From the NCBI GenBank assembly GCA_026724425.1, contig JAIUCV010000103.1, forward strand, positions 186,001 through 250,000: 64,000 bases of DNA, written 5' to 3'. Shown here in pieces: positions 1 to 13,134 of this stretch. How positions within the stretch are numbered: position 1 is the first letter of the stretch; every line of letters begins with the position of its first letter. Under the pieces are notes generated by a model. It did not search any database and was not told where the DNA came from. It saw only the letters and a program-made list of their open reading frames with translations. This stretch comes from Erythrophleum ivorense. Its lineage: Eukaryota > Streptophyta > Magnoliopsida > Fabales > Fabaceae. The position numbers and the translations under genes are program-made.

Positions 1-1027
1 TTTCTTTCAACTTAAAAGATTGGTCAAAAACTTGTTAGATTTTCAATTTTATGCGTAATCACATTTAAGAAATTATATAATTTATTCTTTTCAACATTAA
101 AAGTTTGTTATAAACTTTTCAAAAATTTTGTTTTATGCAACATGATTACTCTTATGAACTTTTCTGTCAAAAATATTAATAACACTTGGTCATGAAAGCT
201 AAAGGAAGTTATGTTAGCAAATAATCCTTTTTCAACTTACTAGGTTGTACAATTAACTCTTTCTAACTTTAAAAGTTAGTTATGGACCTCCCAAATTTTA
301 GTTTTATGCAATATGACCTCTTATTAACTTTTTTGTCTAAAACCCTAACAACACTTGTCCATGTAAATTGAAAGAGACTAAGTTAACTAAAACCTCCATC
401 TAATTTGTCATTCTAAGCGATAAACAAGAGTTTCTTTGCTACAAAAATATGGGGAAAAATTTTTTTGTTTACCACTTAAGAGTGATTTGACTTCTTTCAA
501 TTTATATGAACAACTGGTGTTAGGGTCATAGATAAAAGAGTTCAAATTACCTAAAATTGAGATTATTGAAAGACTTATAGTTCATTTTTAAAGTTGAGAA
601 GATAAATTACACAACCCTTGAAATTGAAAGAATTCTTTGCAGCTTGACATCTTTTATTTATATATTTCAAACTCAATTTCTTTGATAAATAAATTTACGA
701 ATATTTAAAAAATTAACATGATTACATACCCAACCTCATCTTAGGACATGAGTAAAATTCCAAACAATCCCGTAGCCGGTAAGATTTGTTGTTTTCTTAA
801 TTTATCCGAGGGCGCTAATAATGGATAATGAAGTCAAAACTGAATTTGAAATTTTGATGAATATCATTTTATGGGTAATATTTGGGTGATAATAATAATT
901 CACAGATTATAAAGTGCACAGGAACAAGCAAATATAGAACAGCTACAGTAACTCAATAAGACGCCCCACATCTATAGTCACAAAAACACATTGTATTATT
1001 ATAATTATTATTATATTCACAATTAAT
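1..1027. other. Intergenic, 3' flank of the U-box gene
   Basis: AT-rich DNA with stops in all frames. I see no conserved protein fragment, RNA gene or transposon end. The last part must contain the 3' UTR of the minus-strand U-box gene that ends at 1028. Confidence 0.5.
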
Positions 1028-2227
1028 CTAGACCTGTTTTGGTACTTTCTCAGCCCACTTGGATCTCAGCAATTTGAGAAGCATTCTTGCCTTGGTCTTT
1101 GTTCTGGCACTACATTGACTCTGCAGAAGCAAAAGCAACTGGGTCAGAACACCTTCTTCAATGGCTTCGTCTCTCGCACGCCCGCTTTCTCTGCACACTA
1201 TCATAAGTAACCCCACTGCATTCTCACTACACTCTTGATTACTTACTCTGAAAACCATCTTCACCAAAGTTTGAATCCCGTTTGGACTATTCACCAATGC
1301 TTCTTTGCCTCTCTCTATTACCAAAAGTTTCTCTATTATTTCCATTCCCAATGGAGCCAAGTTCTTCTCTTTTCTTTCACATCCTGAAATGTAACTTATG
1401 ATGCCATCTATTGCCCCTGCTGTTACCAAATTCTCTCTGTTTGATTGCAACGAACATAACGCTGATATGGCTTTAATTGCAGCCCTGGAAGCCTCGCAAT
1501 TATTTTGGCGAACAAGAAGAACAATTTCATTAAGTAGTTTGTGAGAGTTTCCAAGCATAAGACATACCTCTTCTAAATGTGATGCTGCTGCTGAATCTAT
1601 CAGATTACACAGACTGGTTTTAATATTGGTACTGCCCTTTTCGAATAATAGAAGAAACGATTCTAATTTAGACTCTTCTCTGAGCATATTTAGAGGCTCT
1701 GAAGTACCGCCGAGAGGTAACAACTTTATAATGCAAGAAAGAGCTAGTTCTATGAACTCCGTATGATGATCTTTGGACATTTGAGCCCCAAAAACTAGTC
1801 CCAAAAGTAGAGGCAAGAAACCCAATTGGAGGAAGCAAGATTTCTTGAAAGAGCAATATTCATCAGATAAGAGCCTGATTGTTTCGAGTGCTTGGAGCTT
1901 GTTTTGGAGGGTGGATTCCTGAGATTGAAGGGTGTGCTTCAGAGAGGCTAGAGAATCAATTGTTTTAGAGTTACCAAAGTGGTGAAATTGAGGGTCCAAT
2001 TGAAGCCACTGATCGATTAAATGACGAAGAGTGTGATTGGGGACGATGGATAAATCATGAAGCTTCTGCATTGTGACAGGGCAAGTGAGATTACCCAGAG
2101 CAAGCCATTTTTCTATGCTTGACCTATCGTAGGTTTGGCCTGTGCATAAGGTCACTGGGTCCTCGAACAAGTGTAGACTGATTGGGCATCTGAATAAGTG
2201 GGGAATGGTCATTTCAGCTTCGTTCAT
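1028..2227 (-). CDS. U-box/ARM-repeat E3 ubiquitin ligase, PUB25/26-like
   Basis: Predicted plant U-box E3 ubiquitin-protein ligase. It would recruit a ubiquitin-charged E2 through the U-box and substrates through C-terminal armadillo repeats, normally in the cytosol. The open frame extends to 2251 only through a TTG codon. I take the first ATG, at 2227, giving 399 residues and a TAG at 1028; a second in-frame ATG five codons later is a possible alternative. Residues 9-78 form the U-box, with FRCPIS, DPVTLCTGQTYDR, the W of the IEKWL segment, TCPVT and PNHTLRHLI. Residues from about 130 to 390 are leucine-rich helical ARM-type sequence (for example SRAAIKAISALCSLQSNREN). The gene is a single exon, as is usual in the PUB22-29 group, and the length fits that group (about 410-430). 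No lesion is visible. Family relatives act in stress and immune signalling; a specific substrate cannot be inferred. Confidence 0.93.
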   Translation of the reverse strand: MNEAEMTIPHLFRCPISLHLFEDPVTLCTGQTYDRSSIEKWLALGNLTCPVTMQKLHDLSIVPNHTLRHLIDQWLQLDPQFHHFGNSKTIDSLASLKHTLQSQESTLQNKLQALETIRLLSDEYCSFKKSCFLQLGFLPLLLGLVFGAQMSKDHHTEFIELALSCIIKLLPLGGTSEPLNMLREESKLESFLLLFEKGSTNIKTSLCNLIDSAAASHLEEVCLMLGNSHKLLNEIVLLVRQNNCEASRAAIKAISALCSLQSNRENLVTAGAIDGIISYISGCERKEKNLAPLGMEIIEKLLVIERGKEALVNSPNGIQTLVKMVFRVSNQECSENAVGLLMIVCRESGRARDEAIEEGVLTQLLLLLQSQCSARTKTKARMLLKLLRSKWAEKVPKQV

Positions 2228-5200
2228 GGAAGAAAACTCAAGATTTATCAAAGTGGGTTCTGAACAAGATGTTGCACAGACAGGAAAAGCTTCAAGTTTG
2301 AGGCTTTAGGTAGTTATGTGGGTGATACAACAAGAGACAAGCATTTGAAGGCACTAAGACATTAATGCCATAAAGAAGGTGTAGGTGTCAGAAATCAGCA
2401 AACTTTTTCTTGCTTTCTTTAGACTATAAAGCCTTGAGATAGAAGACGGAAGAAGAAGTAGAAAGTGGTGGTGAGAGATAGAGAAAGGAAGTATAAAAAA
2501 TTACAGAGGAAGTGATGAGTAAGGAAAATTAAACAAGTTGGGGGGATTACATTCCATATTGGCAGGAAAAGAGAAGAAGAATGGGAAGTGATTGTAAGGA
2601 GTGCATATGAGAAACAAGAAAGAGGAAGAAGAAAAGTGCAATCTTAGTTGGAAAAAGGAGATTGGAACAAGGAAATAGAGAGGGCCAAACAGGCCTTATC
2701 TCGTGGGAGAAAGAAAGGGGAGGGAGGGGTTGGCAACTAATGATGTAGAATAATTGTGGGGGATGGTCCCCACCTCACTCCACATCAATCCAGTCAAACT
2801 GACCCCTCAAAAGAGAAAAATAATTGTTTATATCTTTTAAGTTTGAATCCACCAATCACTTGAGTAACAAAGAAAAGTTGGGCTTTTTTTTTTTTTTTTT
2901 TTGGTATATTAAAAGAATTTGAGTTTTCTCCACTTTAATTTTTAAGTCATTGAATTATTTTTAAAATTGTAATAAATAATTTTATTATTATATATAAATT
3001 TCATAGACAATTTAATGATTGGAGAATTCAAGAGTTTTCTTTTTTCGAACAAATATAATTTTTCACAAATATATAGTTTTTTAAAATATAATTCAAAAAC
3101 ATTTTACGTAAAAGTTCTTTTATATAACAGGAAAATATTTAATTGAAATTTAAAAACAAATATATCATATTTATATTTTTAGTGAGTGTGTGTGGGTGTT
3201 GGGGGGAGGGGAGAGAATGGGTGTGTCTGCTTACAAGTTGCAACTGTTAATAAATAGAGGGAGAAGGTGAATTTAATGGTAGTCATAAGGCTCATGAGAG
3301 AAGCAATAATAATATGGAAACCACTATATGACTTGATGGTTGGATAATAATAACTCACTGCATGAAAGCCATATATATATAAAATATCTTGCGTTTTCCT
3401 CTCTTTATTTCTTGGTTAAATTTCCTAATGTGAGAAGATATCTTCAATCTGGTTCACCCATCAATTATGGGATAAATAACTGCCATTTATGTTATTGATA
3501 TGGACCCTCATCATCCACTAATCGAACTTTACCAGGCTCACTGCACGTTGTCAAATTATTATCAACTCAAATCACTTAGCATCCACCTTCTCATTTCACC
3601 TCAAGTTGCTTTCGTCCTTTACTAATAATAACATTATTAAGTTAAAGCCGTTTAGCTTTTTGGAAAATGATTTACGTTCTTTTCTTTATGTTGGTGTATC
3701 ATATTATTTCCTTTTCTATTGCACATTCAATATTCTACCAGTTTAATACACCAAGTTAATAAGTGATTCATATACACAAGCATCACTCTTTATATTTGTG
3801 TTTTGAATATACACCTTATCTTAAGTTTAATTAACATAACTGTCGGTTCACATGTCCTTCTTAGGCCTTAAAAAAGTACATAAATCTTCCTTGAAACCAA
3901 CAAATGATCAAAATAGAATAGCCACGATGATCATATATATTTCTTTTATTAAAAATATAATTTACTGAAAAAGTTCATGTCTTAAAATTTTTATTTTGGT
4001 GGTATTTATTTTGTATTGAAAACTATAAATTTAATTTATTTTAAATTTTAAAAAATAATTATCTTATATTAGCCAAAGATAATTAGTATTGTTATATTCT
4101 ACAAATAATAAATATAAAAAAAATATGTATCATTGTAGCTCATCTTTTATCATATAAAAAATTAATATAGGGCATCTTTTAATTTTATCAAAAAAAAGAG
4201 AGTGTAATTTTTCAAACAAGGAGATAGAATCAAAGAATCTAGACATCTCTAAGAGAAAAAGAATAAAGAAAAACATAATTTATTCCAAAACTTATTGTAT
4301 AAATTTGAAAAAAAATAATAAAATCTGAAAAGCTTGAATGTGTATGGAAGTTCTAGAAAATCAGAAACAAATTTCTCATTACGCCGCCCGCATTTGCCTT
4401 GTCTAGCATTTTATATTAAATTAAACCAATCCAAATTCACCAAAATTCCAACGGAATCTAAATTTTCAACTTTTAGACAATCAGAATTGAAGAAGTAACC
4501 TAAATTTGAATACATGCACCCACATGGGAATAATCATGTGCATGCAGTAAAGGCAATCTTTAAATAGATTCCCAAATTTATATCTGTCTTGCTTGCGTGC
4601 TTTGACTCCCTATACTTACATCCCACCATTATAACTTTACTGTTCTTCCAATTGTTAGCACACCCCACCATCTAAGTTCCCTTCACCCGTCTCATCAATT
4701 TGTTATCTCAAATGATATGTTCACACTTTTGCATTTTATATTATTTTATACCCATCAATTTGATGTAAATAAATAGTCGATAATTCAAAAAAATTAAATA
4801 TAATTTTTTTATATTTTTGTTATCAATTTTTTTTCAATAAATATACAACATTTAAAAAAATCTATAAAAGATTCAATTATGTAACATTTAACTATAAAAT
4901 TTATACACTTATTATATTTTTATTAACAAATTAATAATAAATATATAAATATTGCACTTAAATTTTTGTAAATAAAAAAAAGAAAGATGTGAACAAAGGA
5001 TTAATAAAATTTTATTTTTGTGATTAGATTTGCCTGACATGAATGTTATTTCATTTGTTGATACAACTTTAAGTTTTAAGAGTTTTTTTTTTTCTATATC
5101 CTTCGTTAGCTGTTAAATCAAGTATTAAACTCCAATAAACTACTCGATTGTAAAATGTTGTTTCCATATTACTATTCTTATAGAAAAAATTATGACTGTT

Positions 5201-7012
5201 CTATTTAAAAAATTATATTTGTAATTTCAATATTTTAATTTTTTATGAAAAATTATGTTTTAAAGAAGAATTACATTTTTTCTGTGATTATGATGTTCCA
5301 ATATTTTCATATTCAAATAGTAATCTATATATATAAAAAAATACACGCATCAAACCGAAGTACCATGTATTAAATGGCATTAAGTTAGATAAAAAAAAAA
5401 CGACATTAAATAATGATTTTGGTTACACAAAATCATAAGGGAAAGACAAACTGCATCGTTATTATAATTAAATCTTGGCCTAGGATCAATCCAACTCGTA
5501 ATATTAAACATCTCTGTCAAGTGAGTAGGCAAGAAAACCAAGTCAATTTAGTGTTCCCAGAAGAACAGGTAAGTTTGGCAAAGAAGAAGAAAATGGAATG
5601 GAGAAAGAGACCAAACAACAAAATGACAAAAGCTTGGTAAAGATTACTGTGAGGAAATTTGGGCCTTTTGAACACTATTTTGTCTGCCATTGGAATATTT
5701 CAGGCTCCACTATCTAATGCTAATACCAATGTCGACGATGCCATTTATTTTATTTTGGTCAGTCAAAACATATCTGCAAACTTCCATTTAATTCTTGAAT
5801 TTGTAGCTTACATGCGCACGCAATATTTAATGCTTATATAAAACAAATTCAGATATTTCAATAATGTTTCTATTCAATATGTATACATGGCCAAGGTTAC
5901 TACCATAAAAATTATGTAGTAGGTTTTTCTTTCTAACTTTTTCTATTGGTTGGTTTTTTTTAATTCTGTTTTATACTCAAGAGGCGGGAGATAGATGACA
6001 TTAAAAAAATATGGTTATTAAGCAAATGTTTGCCCCCAAAAAAAAAATTCTCCATATTAAGCACGAGTCATAGTCCTCTAGATTAAGCAACTCAAAGAAA
6101 GGAAAGGGATTAGATATAGTTCATTCTTTGCCATCTAGATGGTCAAACTGAGCAATTGAATATTATGACAAAGACAACAATCGTACATAACTTGAATAAC
6201 ATCACAAATGACACAAATGAAGGCGAAACTATAATATATTAGCGGTGCATTTCTTACGCCACACTGGCAGGGCATCTGCTTTCATATTTAGAAGATAATT
6301 TTATCTAGCTTATGTCAGTATACTTTTGTTAACAATTCAACTATCACATTATGAACCTTTTGCATATACTATCTTTTAGTTTTCAAAGAATTCAATCATT
6401 ACATGTTTCCAATATATTTTCTTGTGCTCCTCACACTTTATTAACAAGCTCCTTCCATCATTGAATTTGCCAATTGCAACCCTCGCCACGCCTTATTTCA
6501 GAAAAAGAAAGAAAAAATTGAAGGGTCCACCATGTTGGTGGTTTTTGAACTGTAATCATAAGCCACTTGTTCTAGCATGCCAAAGTCAAGCCACTACGTG
6601 CATCACTGGAGTAAGCATTTTGCTCAATAGTCCATTTTGTATAACAGTACAGAGAGAAATCTTGAATAGACTACCATTGAGGAATCAGTTTCTACTTTCT
6701 TATGCTTACTAAAAGGATAATTATTTTCTGCATTCTTTGATAAAAATCAGGAACGTAATTACGTCAGGAAGAGGATGCAAAAAAGGAGTTTCGTTTTGTT
6801 TTGATGATTGTTCACTCCAGTTGGTATACCTGATTTCGCAAATTGTTACTCACACTCCCAAAGTTATTGGCTTGTTAGTTGCAGGCCGGGTATATACATC
6901 GCTTCCGCAAGTAGCAAATTCAATGCACAACAAACAAGAAGAATATAAGTTCGAAGACAAGCTTAATACTGAAAGAAGTAATGTCATCAAAATAAGCCCA
7001 TTGAGGTCATAA
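2228..7012. other. Intergenic: U-box gene leader/promoter, then AT-rich DNA
   Basis: From 2228 to about 2860 the minus strand is rich in C and T, as expected for the leader and proximal promoter of the U-box gene; no convincing TATA box was found. A T-run of about 19 occurs near 2884. The rest, to the 3' end of the BCKDH gene, is AT-rich with only short meaningless open frames. I found no transposon ends. Confidence 0.5.
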
Positions 7013-10000
7013 CTACGCAGAAATATTTGCTGGGTAATCCTGTGGATGTTTTTTCATAGTCTCTTTCAACCATTTCTCCTGTTCGCGAAGGTTGGATGGA
7101 GGGGCATCATAAACATCAGTGAATATGTCCGCAAGTGGTGGTTTTTCTACCTTCTCTGCCACTTGAATTGCCTGCAGAAACTGCAGCAGGAAAAACACAA
7201 ATTTGAGAGAAATTTTTTCATCTCTAATCCATTGCTATTCCGCCTCAATTCTGTCAAAAAGTATAATAATAGAAACCTTATTAAGTTATCAAATTCATTT
7301 ATCAATCAAGTCATTTTTACACTAATTTCTGGATTTTAAACATGCATCTTAACATAAAAACACAAACTCTGCCCAACAAAGCAGGATATCCCGCTTCATA
7401 TTGAGGTCAAACTTTAATTAGTATAAGTATCGATAAGTTGGCCAGATTTTCTGAGAGAAATTTTACCTGCTGTCTCACACTGTTCCTAAGCTCTGATTCA
7501 GCCTTACAATTCCACCAGCCATTTCTTTCAATCCACTTTCTAAATCTAGCCACAGGGTCTCGTGCCAACTTCCACAATTCAATCTCATTGGCTGAGCGAT
7601 ACTTAGTGGAATCATCCGATGTGGAGTGGTGTCCCACCCTGTATGTTAGGGCCTGCGAAGGAAAAATCAAATGTAACGTTGGTCTGCCATTAAAATATCT
7701 TCACATCACAGCACATGCTGCTGCTGCCAAAAAAGTTATCACCTGACCTCAATTAGAACCGGCCTTTGCTCACTGACTGCCATTTGACGTGCAGCTTGAA
7801 CAGCACCATAAACCGCCAGGGCATCATTGCCGTCGACACGGATACTACGAACTCCATAAGCTTGCCCTCTCACAACAATACCATCACCTATGCATATACG
7901 GAAAACGCAGAACAATTGCTTTTAGACATTATGAGACGATGGCCAATGCTACCAACATGACCAAAGAGAAAGTACCAAAATCGAAAAAGGGAAAGGAAAT
8001 TACTTCGAAACTGATCCGAAGTAGGGGTGCTAATAGCCCATCCATTATTCCGGCATATAAAAATAACAGGGACCTCCATAACAGCTGCAAAATTTAAAGC
8101 GGCATGGAAATCTCCCTACCAATGCAATCTATTAGAATATATAGCATAAGAGCAATTCTCTTCAGTTATTGAGAATCCTTCGTTGCTGAAGGGAACAAAA
8201 ACACACTATTGCACCTCTCTGTCTAGGTATTCGTGAAGGAACATGTTGCAAAATAGTATAGAAAAGGTAAGGAAGCACTAAAGCTAAGAAGTTTTAGCTC
8301 GCAAGTGATACTGTATGGCTAAATTCCTTTGAAATGCCGTGAGAACCAGACACAAGTTCTTACTCCACGCTGTGTCTTAGTCACCTAAAAATTTATTTTA
8401 ATAAAAGCGTCTCCTACATGACAGAGATTACAGTTACCTCGCTTGAGCCACCGTCACCAAAATAAGTGACAGCACAAGCATCCGTTTTGTCCATCTTCAA
8501 GGAATATGCAGCTCCAACAGCATGGGGAAGTTGCGAGCTGGAACATCAGTGTGAGTAAAGCATTATTATAACTTTAAATTATGCAGTGAAGAACCAAAAA
8601 AGTTTTATGCACCAAGGCATAATTAAAGAAGCTTTAAATACTTACGCAACTGTTGATGCTACAGTAACGTAATTGAGTTGGTTAGACCCATAATGGACAG
8701 GCATTTGCCGTCCTTTCCCATTATCATATTTATTGGAAAAACATTGGTTTGCAAATTCCTGCAGAGTGAAACCACGCCATAGCAGGACTCCTGGTTCCCT
8801 ATACTGCATGTAATTGGAATTAGTATTATTGTTGCATCATTTCCATCCTTACTCAAGTCACTAATTAGACAAGGCGATAGATTAAGAAAAGAAATCCCCA
8901 AAGAGACCATAGGTTACATTCCAGTTAAAACAAAGAGTGAAGCATAAAAATCTCCTTTTATATGTATCATGCGCTTTTAACCTGAGGGAAGATAAGGTCT
9001 TCCATATTGAGTGCTGCAGCTGATGCAATGTTGATAGCCTCTTCTCCAATGGTTGTTGCATAAAAGGAAATTCTACCTTGTCTTTGTGCTTCATAAAAGA
9101 GTGCGTCCATAATTTGAAGAGTAACCATGTTATTATACAACTTAACAGCAATTTCCTCGCTAACCTAATATTATTGATATCCGTCAGTTTCTTTTCATGA
9201 TATTATCCTTGAATTCACTCCTAGCACTTGCAAAGAAAATACTAATACTATGGTAGGTTGGGGATGTGAAGACCTGCTCGATATTAAAGCCCAAAATTGG
9301 CTGCCCATCGTCATCAAGGACCCGGTAGCAGTGTGTTCTCTCCTCAGGAGATTCAGATACAAAGCTCATTTCAGGGGTGAATTTCACTGTCCCTCCGGGA
9401 AAATCCAAAACCTGCCATATCCAGTTAGTGTGAAAACATTCGCAAAGATAGAAGAGCCAGCTTTGGTGCCCACATCTGATTAAGAATGTATGGTAAGCTG
9501 ATTTTGTGTGCAGAGTGCATAAAAGACTAAAATCACGGTGAATATATAACCGGATTCAATATATATAGACCTTAAATGTCTCAATCAACCTTAACACATT
9601 TAGCTTTTTCGTTGTTCTTAAAATTTAGGGTCGTATCCCTTCTTCATTATATAAACTGTTTACTATCCAAGCATTGCGGTAAAAGGCGTTCATTTTAACA
9701 GTTTGAATGATAAGATATCTTGCAGTTTCATTCACAACGCAGTTTATTTCATTCATATTGCACGGTCCAGATAAACCATCAATAAGGGATAATATGTGCT
9801 CCAACCATATGCCCCATAAGGTCACTAATCAAAACAAACCATATGGGCGAGTTTCCTGGAATGGAATTTCTAAAACTGTAATTTAAGAAATTCCATTACT
9901 GTCGCAAAAGAAGAAATTGCCCCAAAACATTCGAGCCAAACAAGGCTTTGGGACAGAGCGCGTTTACTAAGCAAGACAGCATTTTTATTATAATACTTCC

Positions 10001-11008
10001 AAACATATTAGTATTTCTAAAGTCATAATAAAGACATTTAATGCTGTGCTTGAAATTTCAGAGAGAGGAAGAGAGATGAGCTAGTGATAAAAAGGCCAGA
10101 AGGATTAGTAAAAAAATCAAATTCAGGCGAGTTACACTGGCAGATTGTATATCGTAAGTTTATAAAGACAATTGACTAGACGAAAGCTTCGTCAAGGTCC
10201 AATTAAGAAGCTGAACTTGCTTTTAAGAATCTTCCTCTTCCTTAACATTAAAACCATAACCAGAGAATGAAAGGGTTGAAGCAACAGATCATGGAGAAGT
10301 GTTTGAAGATTGAAGGCAAAGACGCAGAGCCGCGGCAACAGGGTTTATAATGTTTAAGAAAATCGGGCTGTTAAAGATGCTTTTTTTTTTGTTTTTTTTT
10401 GTAAGGGGAGTGGCATAGATGGTCTCAGGTCCGAACCCATGTCAGTCAAGGGCCCATAGGCCCTTCTACATTTCACAGCTTAATATTTAGATCTTGTTAA
10501 CGTAAAACTCGCTCTTACAAGGAGGATTTTTTTTTTGCATTTTTTGGTAAACCTTACAAGGAAGATTTTAGTTAAGCTAACCAAAGACACCCATTAGACA
10601 AATTTTCTTCAAGACTCGCTGAAATGAAAAATCTTCCCACATGACTCATGACTGCAATATGCTGAATCATTATAATAAGCATTTCAAATTACTGTGCGAC
10701 ACACTGCACCTAGGGGCAAATTGACGAAGATAAAGGAGGAATTTAGCAGAAAGTACCCGATTCCGTTCGGCATAAATGGAATTCAAATGATTTTGGGCTG
10801 TAGTCGACTCAAATCGGGGGGAAGAGAGAAAAGTTACAATTGCATCGCGATTACCACTCAAGTTTCTGAAATTTGGCTGATATAGGGCGTTCCCGTAAAA
10901 ATGAGTGGTCGAAGAACTCCAAGAGCTTCGTTGAAGTGAAGCCACCGAGGCCATCTTTGATTTGAGATGGCTGATGATGGTCGTCGATTTCCTCATGTAC
11001 AGAGCCAT
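7013..11008 (-). CDS. BCKDHA: Branched-chain 2-oxoacid dehydrogenase E1 alpha subunit, mitochondrial (9 exons)
   Basis: Alpha chain of the E1 decarboxylase of the mitochondrial branched-chain alpha-keto acid dehydrogenase complex, which oxidatively decarboxylates keto acids from Leu, Ile and Val using thiamine diphosphate. Coding exons, in transcript order: 11008-10757, 9411-9274, 9164-8982, 8803-8646, 8537-8438, 8115-8004, 7887-7748, 7652-7467, 7180-7013. All junctions are GT..AG, phases agree, and the product is 478 residues (Arabidopsis E1-alpha is about 472). The first ~70 residues are rich in S, R and K with few acids, like a mitochondrial presequence. The TPP motif is GDG at residues 271-273, followed 26 residues later by NN (300-301). 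The kinase-regulated loop RVGHHSTSDDS starts at 366. The exon 1 donor (GTACTT) is the least certain junction; it was chosen because it joins in frame to the conserved LDFPGG segment. Intron 1 is long (9412-10756). No lesion seen. Confidence 0.95.
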
Positions 11009-12215
11009 GACACGAACACCAAATTACAGGAGATGCCGAAGATGGAGATGAAGCGGAATAGCCGGATAAGGGCAGGAAAATTCGTACAAGACATACATCC
11101 TGGTTCCTCCGTCTGCAGCGTTAATATACCGATTAAAAAATTAAAAGTTTCGGGAAATAGTTTAAAAAAAAAATGGATCTAGGATAACTTATGATATAAG
11201 GCCACGTGTGATGGAAGGCCTTAATTACCTTTTATAATCAATTACTGAAAAAAAAAGGCATATTAATAGATTAGGGTGAACATTTGGAAAACGTAATTCC
11301 AAAAGAGATTAGAGTTTTGTTTGGGAAATAAATAATAATAATATATAAATACTTGCATTATATTTAAATTTATGTTCTATGCATCAGCAAGACGAGTTCT
11401 TCAATTTCTTATAATATCAAGGACCCCATTATAAACCATATTCAGAATGTGATTAAAAAAAGAATCAAATTAAGAACCATACATTCTTCTGGTATGACTT
11501 GTAGATTAGATAGCAAGGCCCCCCTTTGTATGCTTTTTCTCCCTGGATGATGATGATGGTTAACAAGATATATAATACCAGATGAGGTGGCTTTGCGGCT
11601 CGTAAATTATTCGCTTTTGTCGATTTTTACTCCGAGTAAAAATTTGCTAAAGGACCTCACATGTTAGCTGTAAAACCCATCTCCATTCTCCACTTGTTGG
11701 GAATAAGATATATTAATTTGATCAACTTTTGTTTTTTTGTGGCGGGAGGTGAAAAGTGAATATCTATATACAGAGTATCAAATGGATCCAATTACCAACC
11801 AAATGACTCTTCTATTAGAGCATATCCTTTTGCGCTCAAATCTAATTAAGCCAAATGGTAAGATTACTTGGTTTAAATTTTTTATTACGAAACAGCTGGT
11901 GTAAAAAAAATATGCATATATATTATAATAACTGGTTAGCGTACTAAGAAGATGCTAAAGTAGAAAGTAGTAAAGTTGTTGTACCAGAAAAAGAAAGAAA
12001 ATTACATGAGCTGCGTTTTGGTAAAGCTAACATTCTCAAGTTTACCACGACGTTGGAAAGGCGACAACAAAGCCATTACGTAAAGAGGTACACTTTAACT
12101 TAGTGGTTCTGCAGGTAACAAAGGGGGTCCTAGGTAGATTGCCACTCAAATACATGTAACTGAGAACTTTGATTATGCAAAGTCTTCTTATCTATCATCT
12201 AAATATACATTCATT
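11009..12215. other. Intergenic between E1-alpha and NAC genes
   Basis: About 1.2 kb carrying the E1-alpha promoter and the 3' flank of the NAC gene. No further gene, RNA or repeat was recognised. Confidence 0.5.
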
Positions 12216-13048
12216 CTAATAATAAGCCAGGTTAATTTCATCAAGATCATCATCCAACGACAAAAAGACTTCGTCCAGCCATGACAGCTCTGTTCTACTG
12301 TCATCCTCGTCATCATTATAGCAGTTCACACCTTGTTGAGAATCTCTGTTTCTTTCATAAACACGGCATAAAGCCCATTTGCTCTGGCTTTGATCCTGTC
12401 TTGCAGATTTAGCAGAGATCAATTGAAAGTCGATCAATTCGCCATGTATAGTACTACTACTGACTAAATGGTTTAATTGAAAAAATAAATCACTTACAGG
12501 TTTTCGTCTTCCTCTTGTCCTTCTATAAGATGCAGTGTTACACCCCGATGAGCAAAGATGATACTCTTGCATTACCCAGCTGGTTTCAGTACCTTCTGGA
12601 GCTTCTCCTATGTTGAATACAAGGTACTTCTTGATTCCCACTTTCTTGTCAGCAGCCGAGACAACAGACTCAGCGACACCTATTTCTTTCCAATACCCAC
12701 TTTCTGTGGTTCTGTTCTCGTTCACTTTGGTGAAGAAATAGTATTGATTTCCACTAGATAACGCCTTACCTGTATATAGATATAGAGTTTTATCCATGCA
12801 TATATCGATGGTTATGTCGCATCTTTTGTTATGTCTAATTGTGATTGTGAAATATAGAACTAATTGACAAAAGGCAGAAGCATACCATTTAATTTCCAAG
12901 GATCAGACCCAGAAAGATCAAGATCAGGGATGATATCAGGATGGCATGGTAAAAGAGAAACTTTGCTATAGAGAAAGTGAAGGATAAGTTCTTCATCCGT
13001 TGGAGAGAAGTGAAACCCAGGAGGAAGGTTGACGCTTCCATCTGCCAT
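12216..13048 (-). CDS. NAC104: NAC transcription factor, XND1/NAC104-like (3 exons)
   Basis: Nuclear NAC-domain DNA-binding protein. In Arabidopsis, XND1 is a negative regulator of secondary-wall deposition and programmed cell death in xylem. Coding exons: 13048-12886, 12769-12498 and 12395-12216, with GT..AG borders and a G|GT split glycine codon at the first junction; product 204 residues (XND1 is about 190). Subdomain A reads VNLPPGFHFSPTDEELILHF, followed by the family-typical LLPCHPDIIPDLDL. Subdomains C and D are seen in GYWKEIG, KKVGIKKYLVF and TSWVMQEYHL, and the domain closes with SKWALCRVYE. The short acidic tail, TELSWLDEVFLSLDDDLDE, is the diagnostic feature of XND1. Compared with XND1, a Cys in this tail is Trp, and there is an R/K-rich linker (YRRTRGRRKP) at the end of exon 2. 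It lies 1.2 kb upstream of, and parallel to, the E1-alpha gene. Confidence 0.9.
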
Positions 13049-13107
13049 TATCTCCTATATTTTAAGTTTGTTTAGTGGACTTTGGCATTTGGGTCAAGTT
13101 TAGGTAC

Positions 13108-13115
13108 TATATATA
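13108..13115 (-). promoter_or_regulatory. TATA box of the NAC gene
   Basis: On the minus strand the sequence reads GGTATATATAGTACC about 60 nt upstream of the ATG at 13048. This is a canonical plant TATA box and implies a short leader of roughly 30 nt. A GA/CT run lies just beyond it (13121-13133). Assignment is by position and motif only. Confidence 0.6.
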
Positions 13116-13134
13116 CCTATAGTGAGAGAGAGAG

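Noticed and set aside
9184..9408. An exon of E1-alpha extending to 9184
   Set aside because: Family similarity stops at a GT donor at 9273-9272; the rest is intron readthrough.
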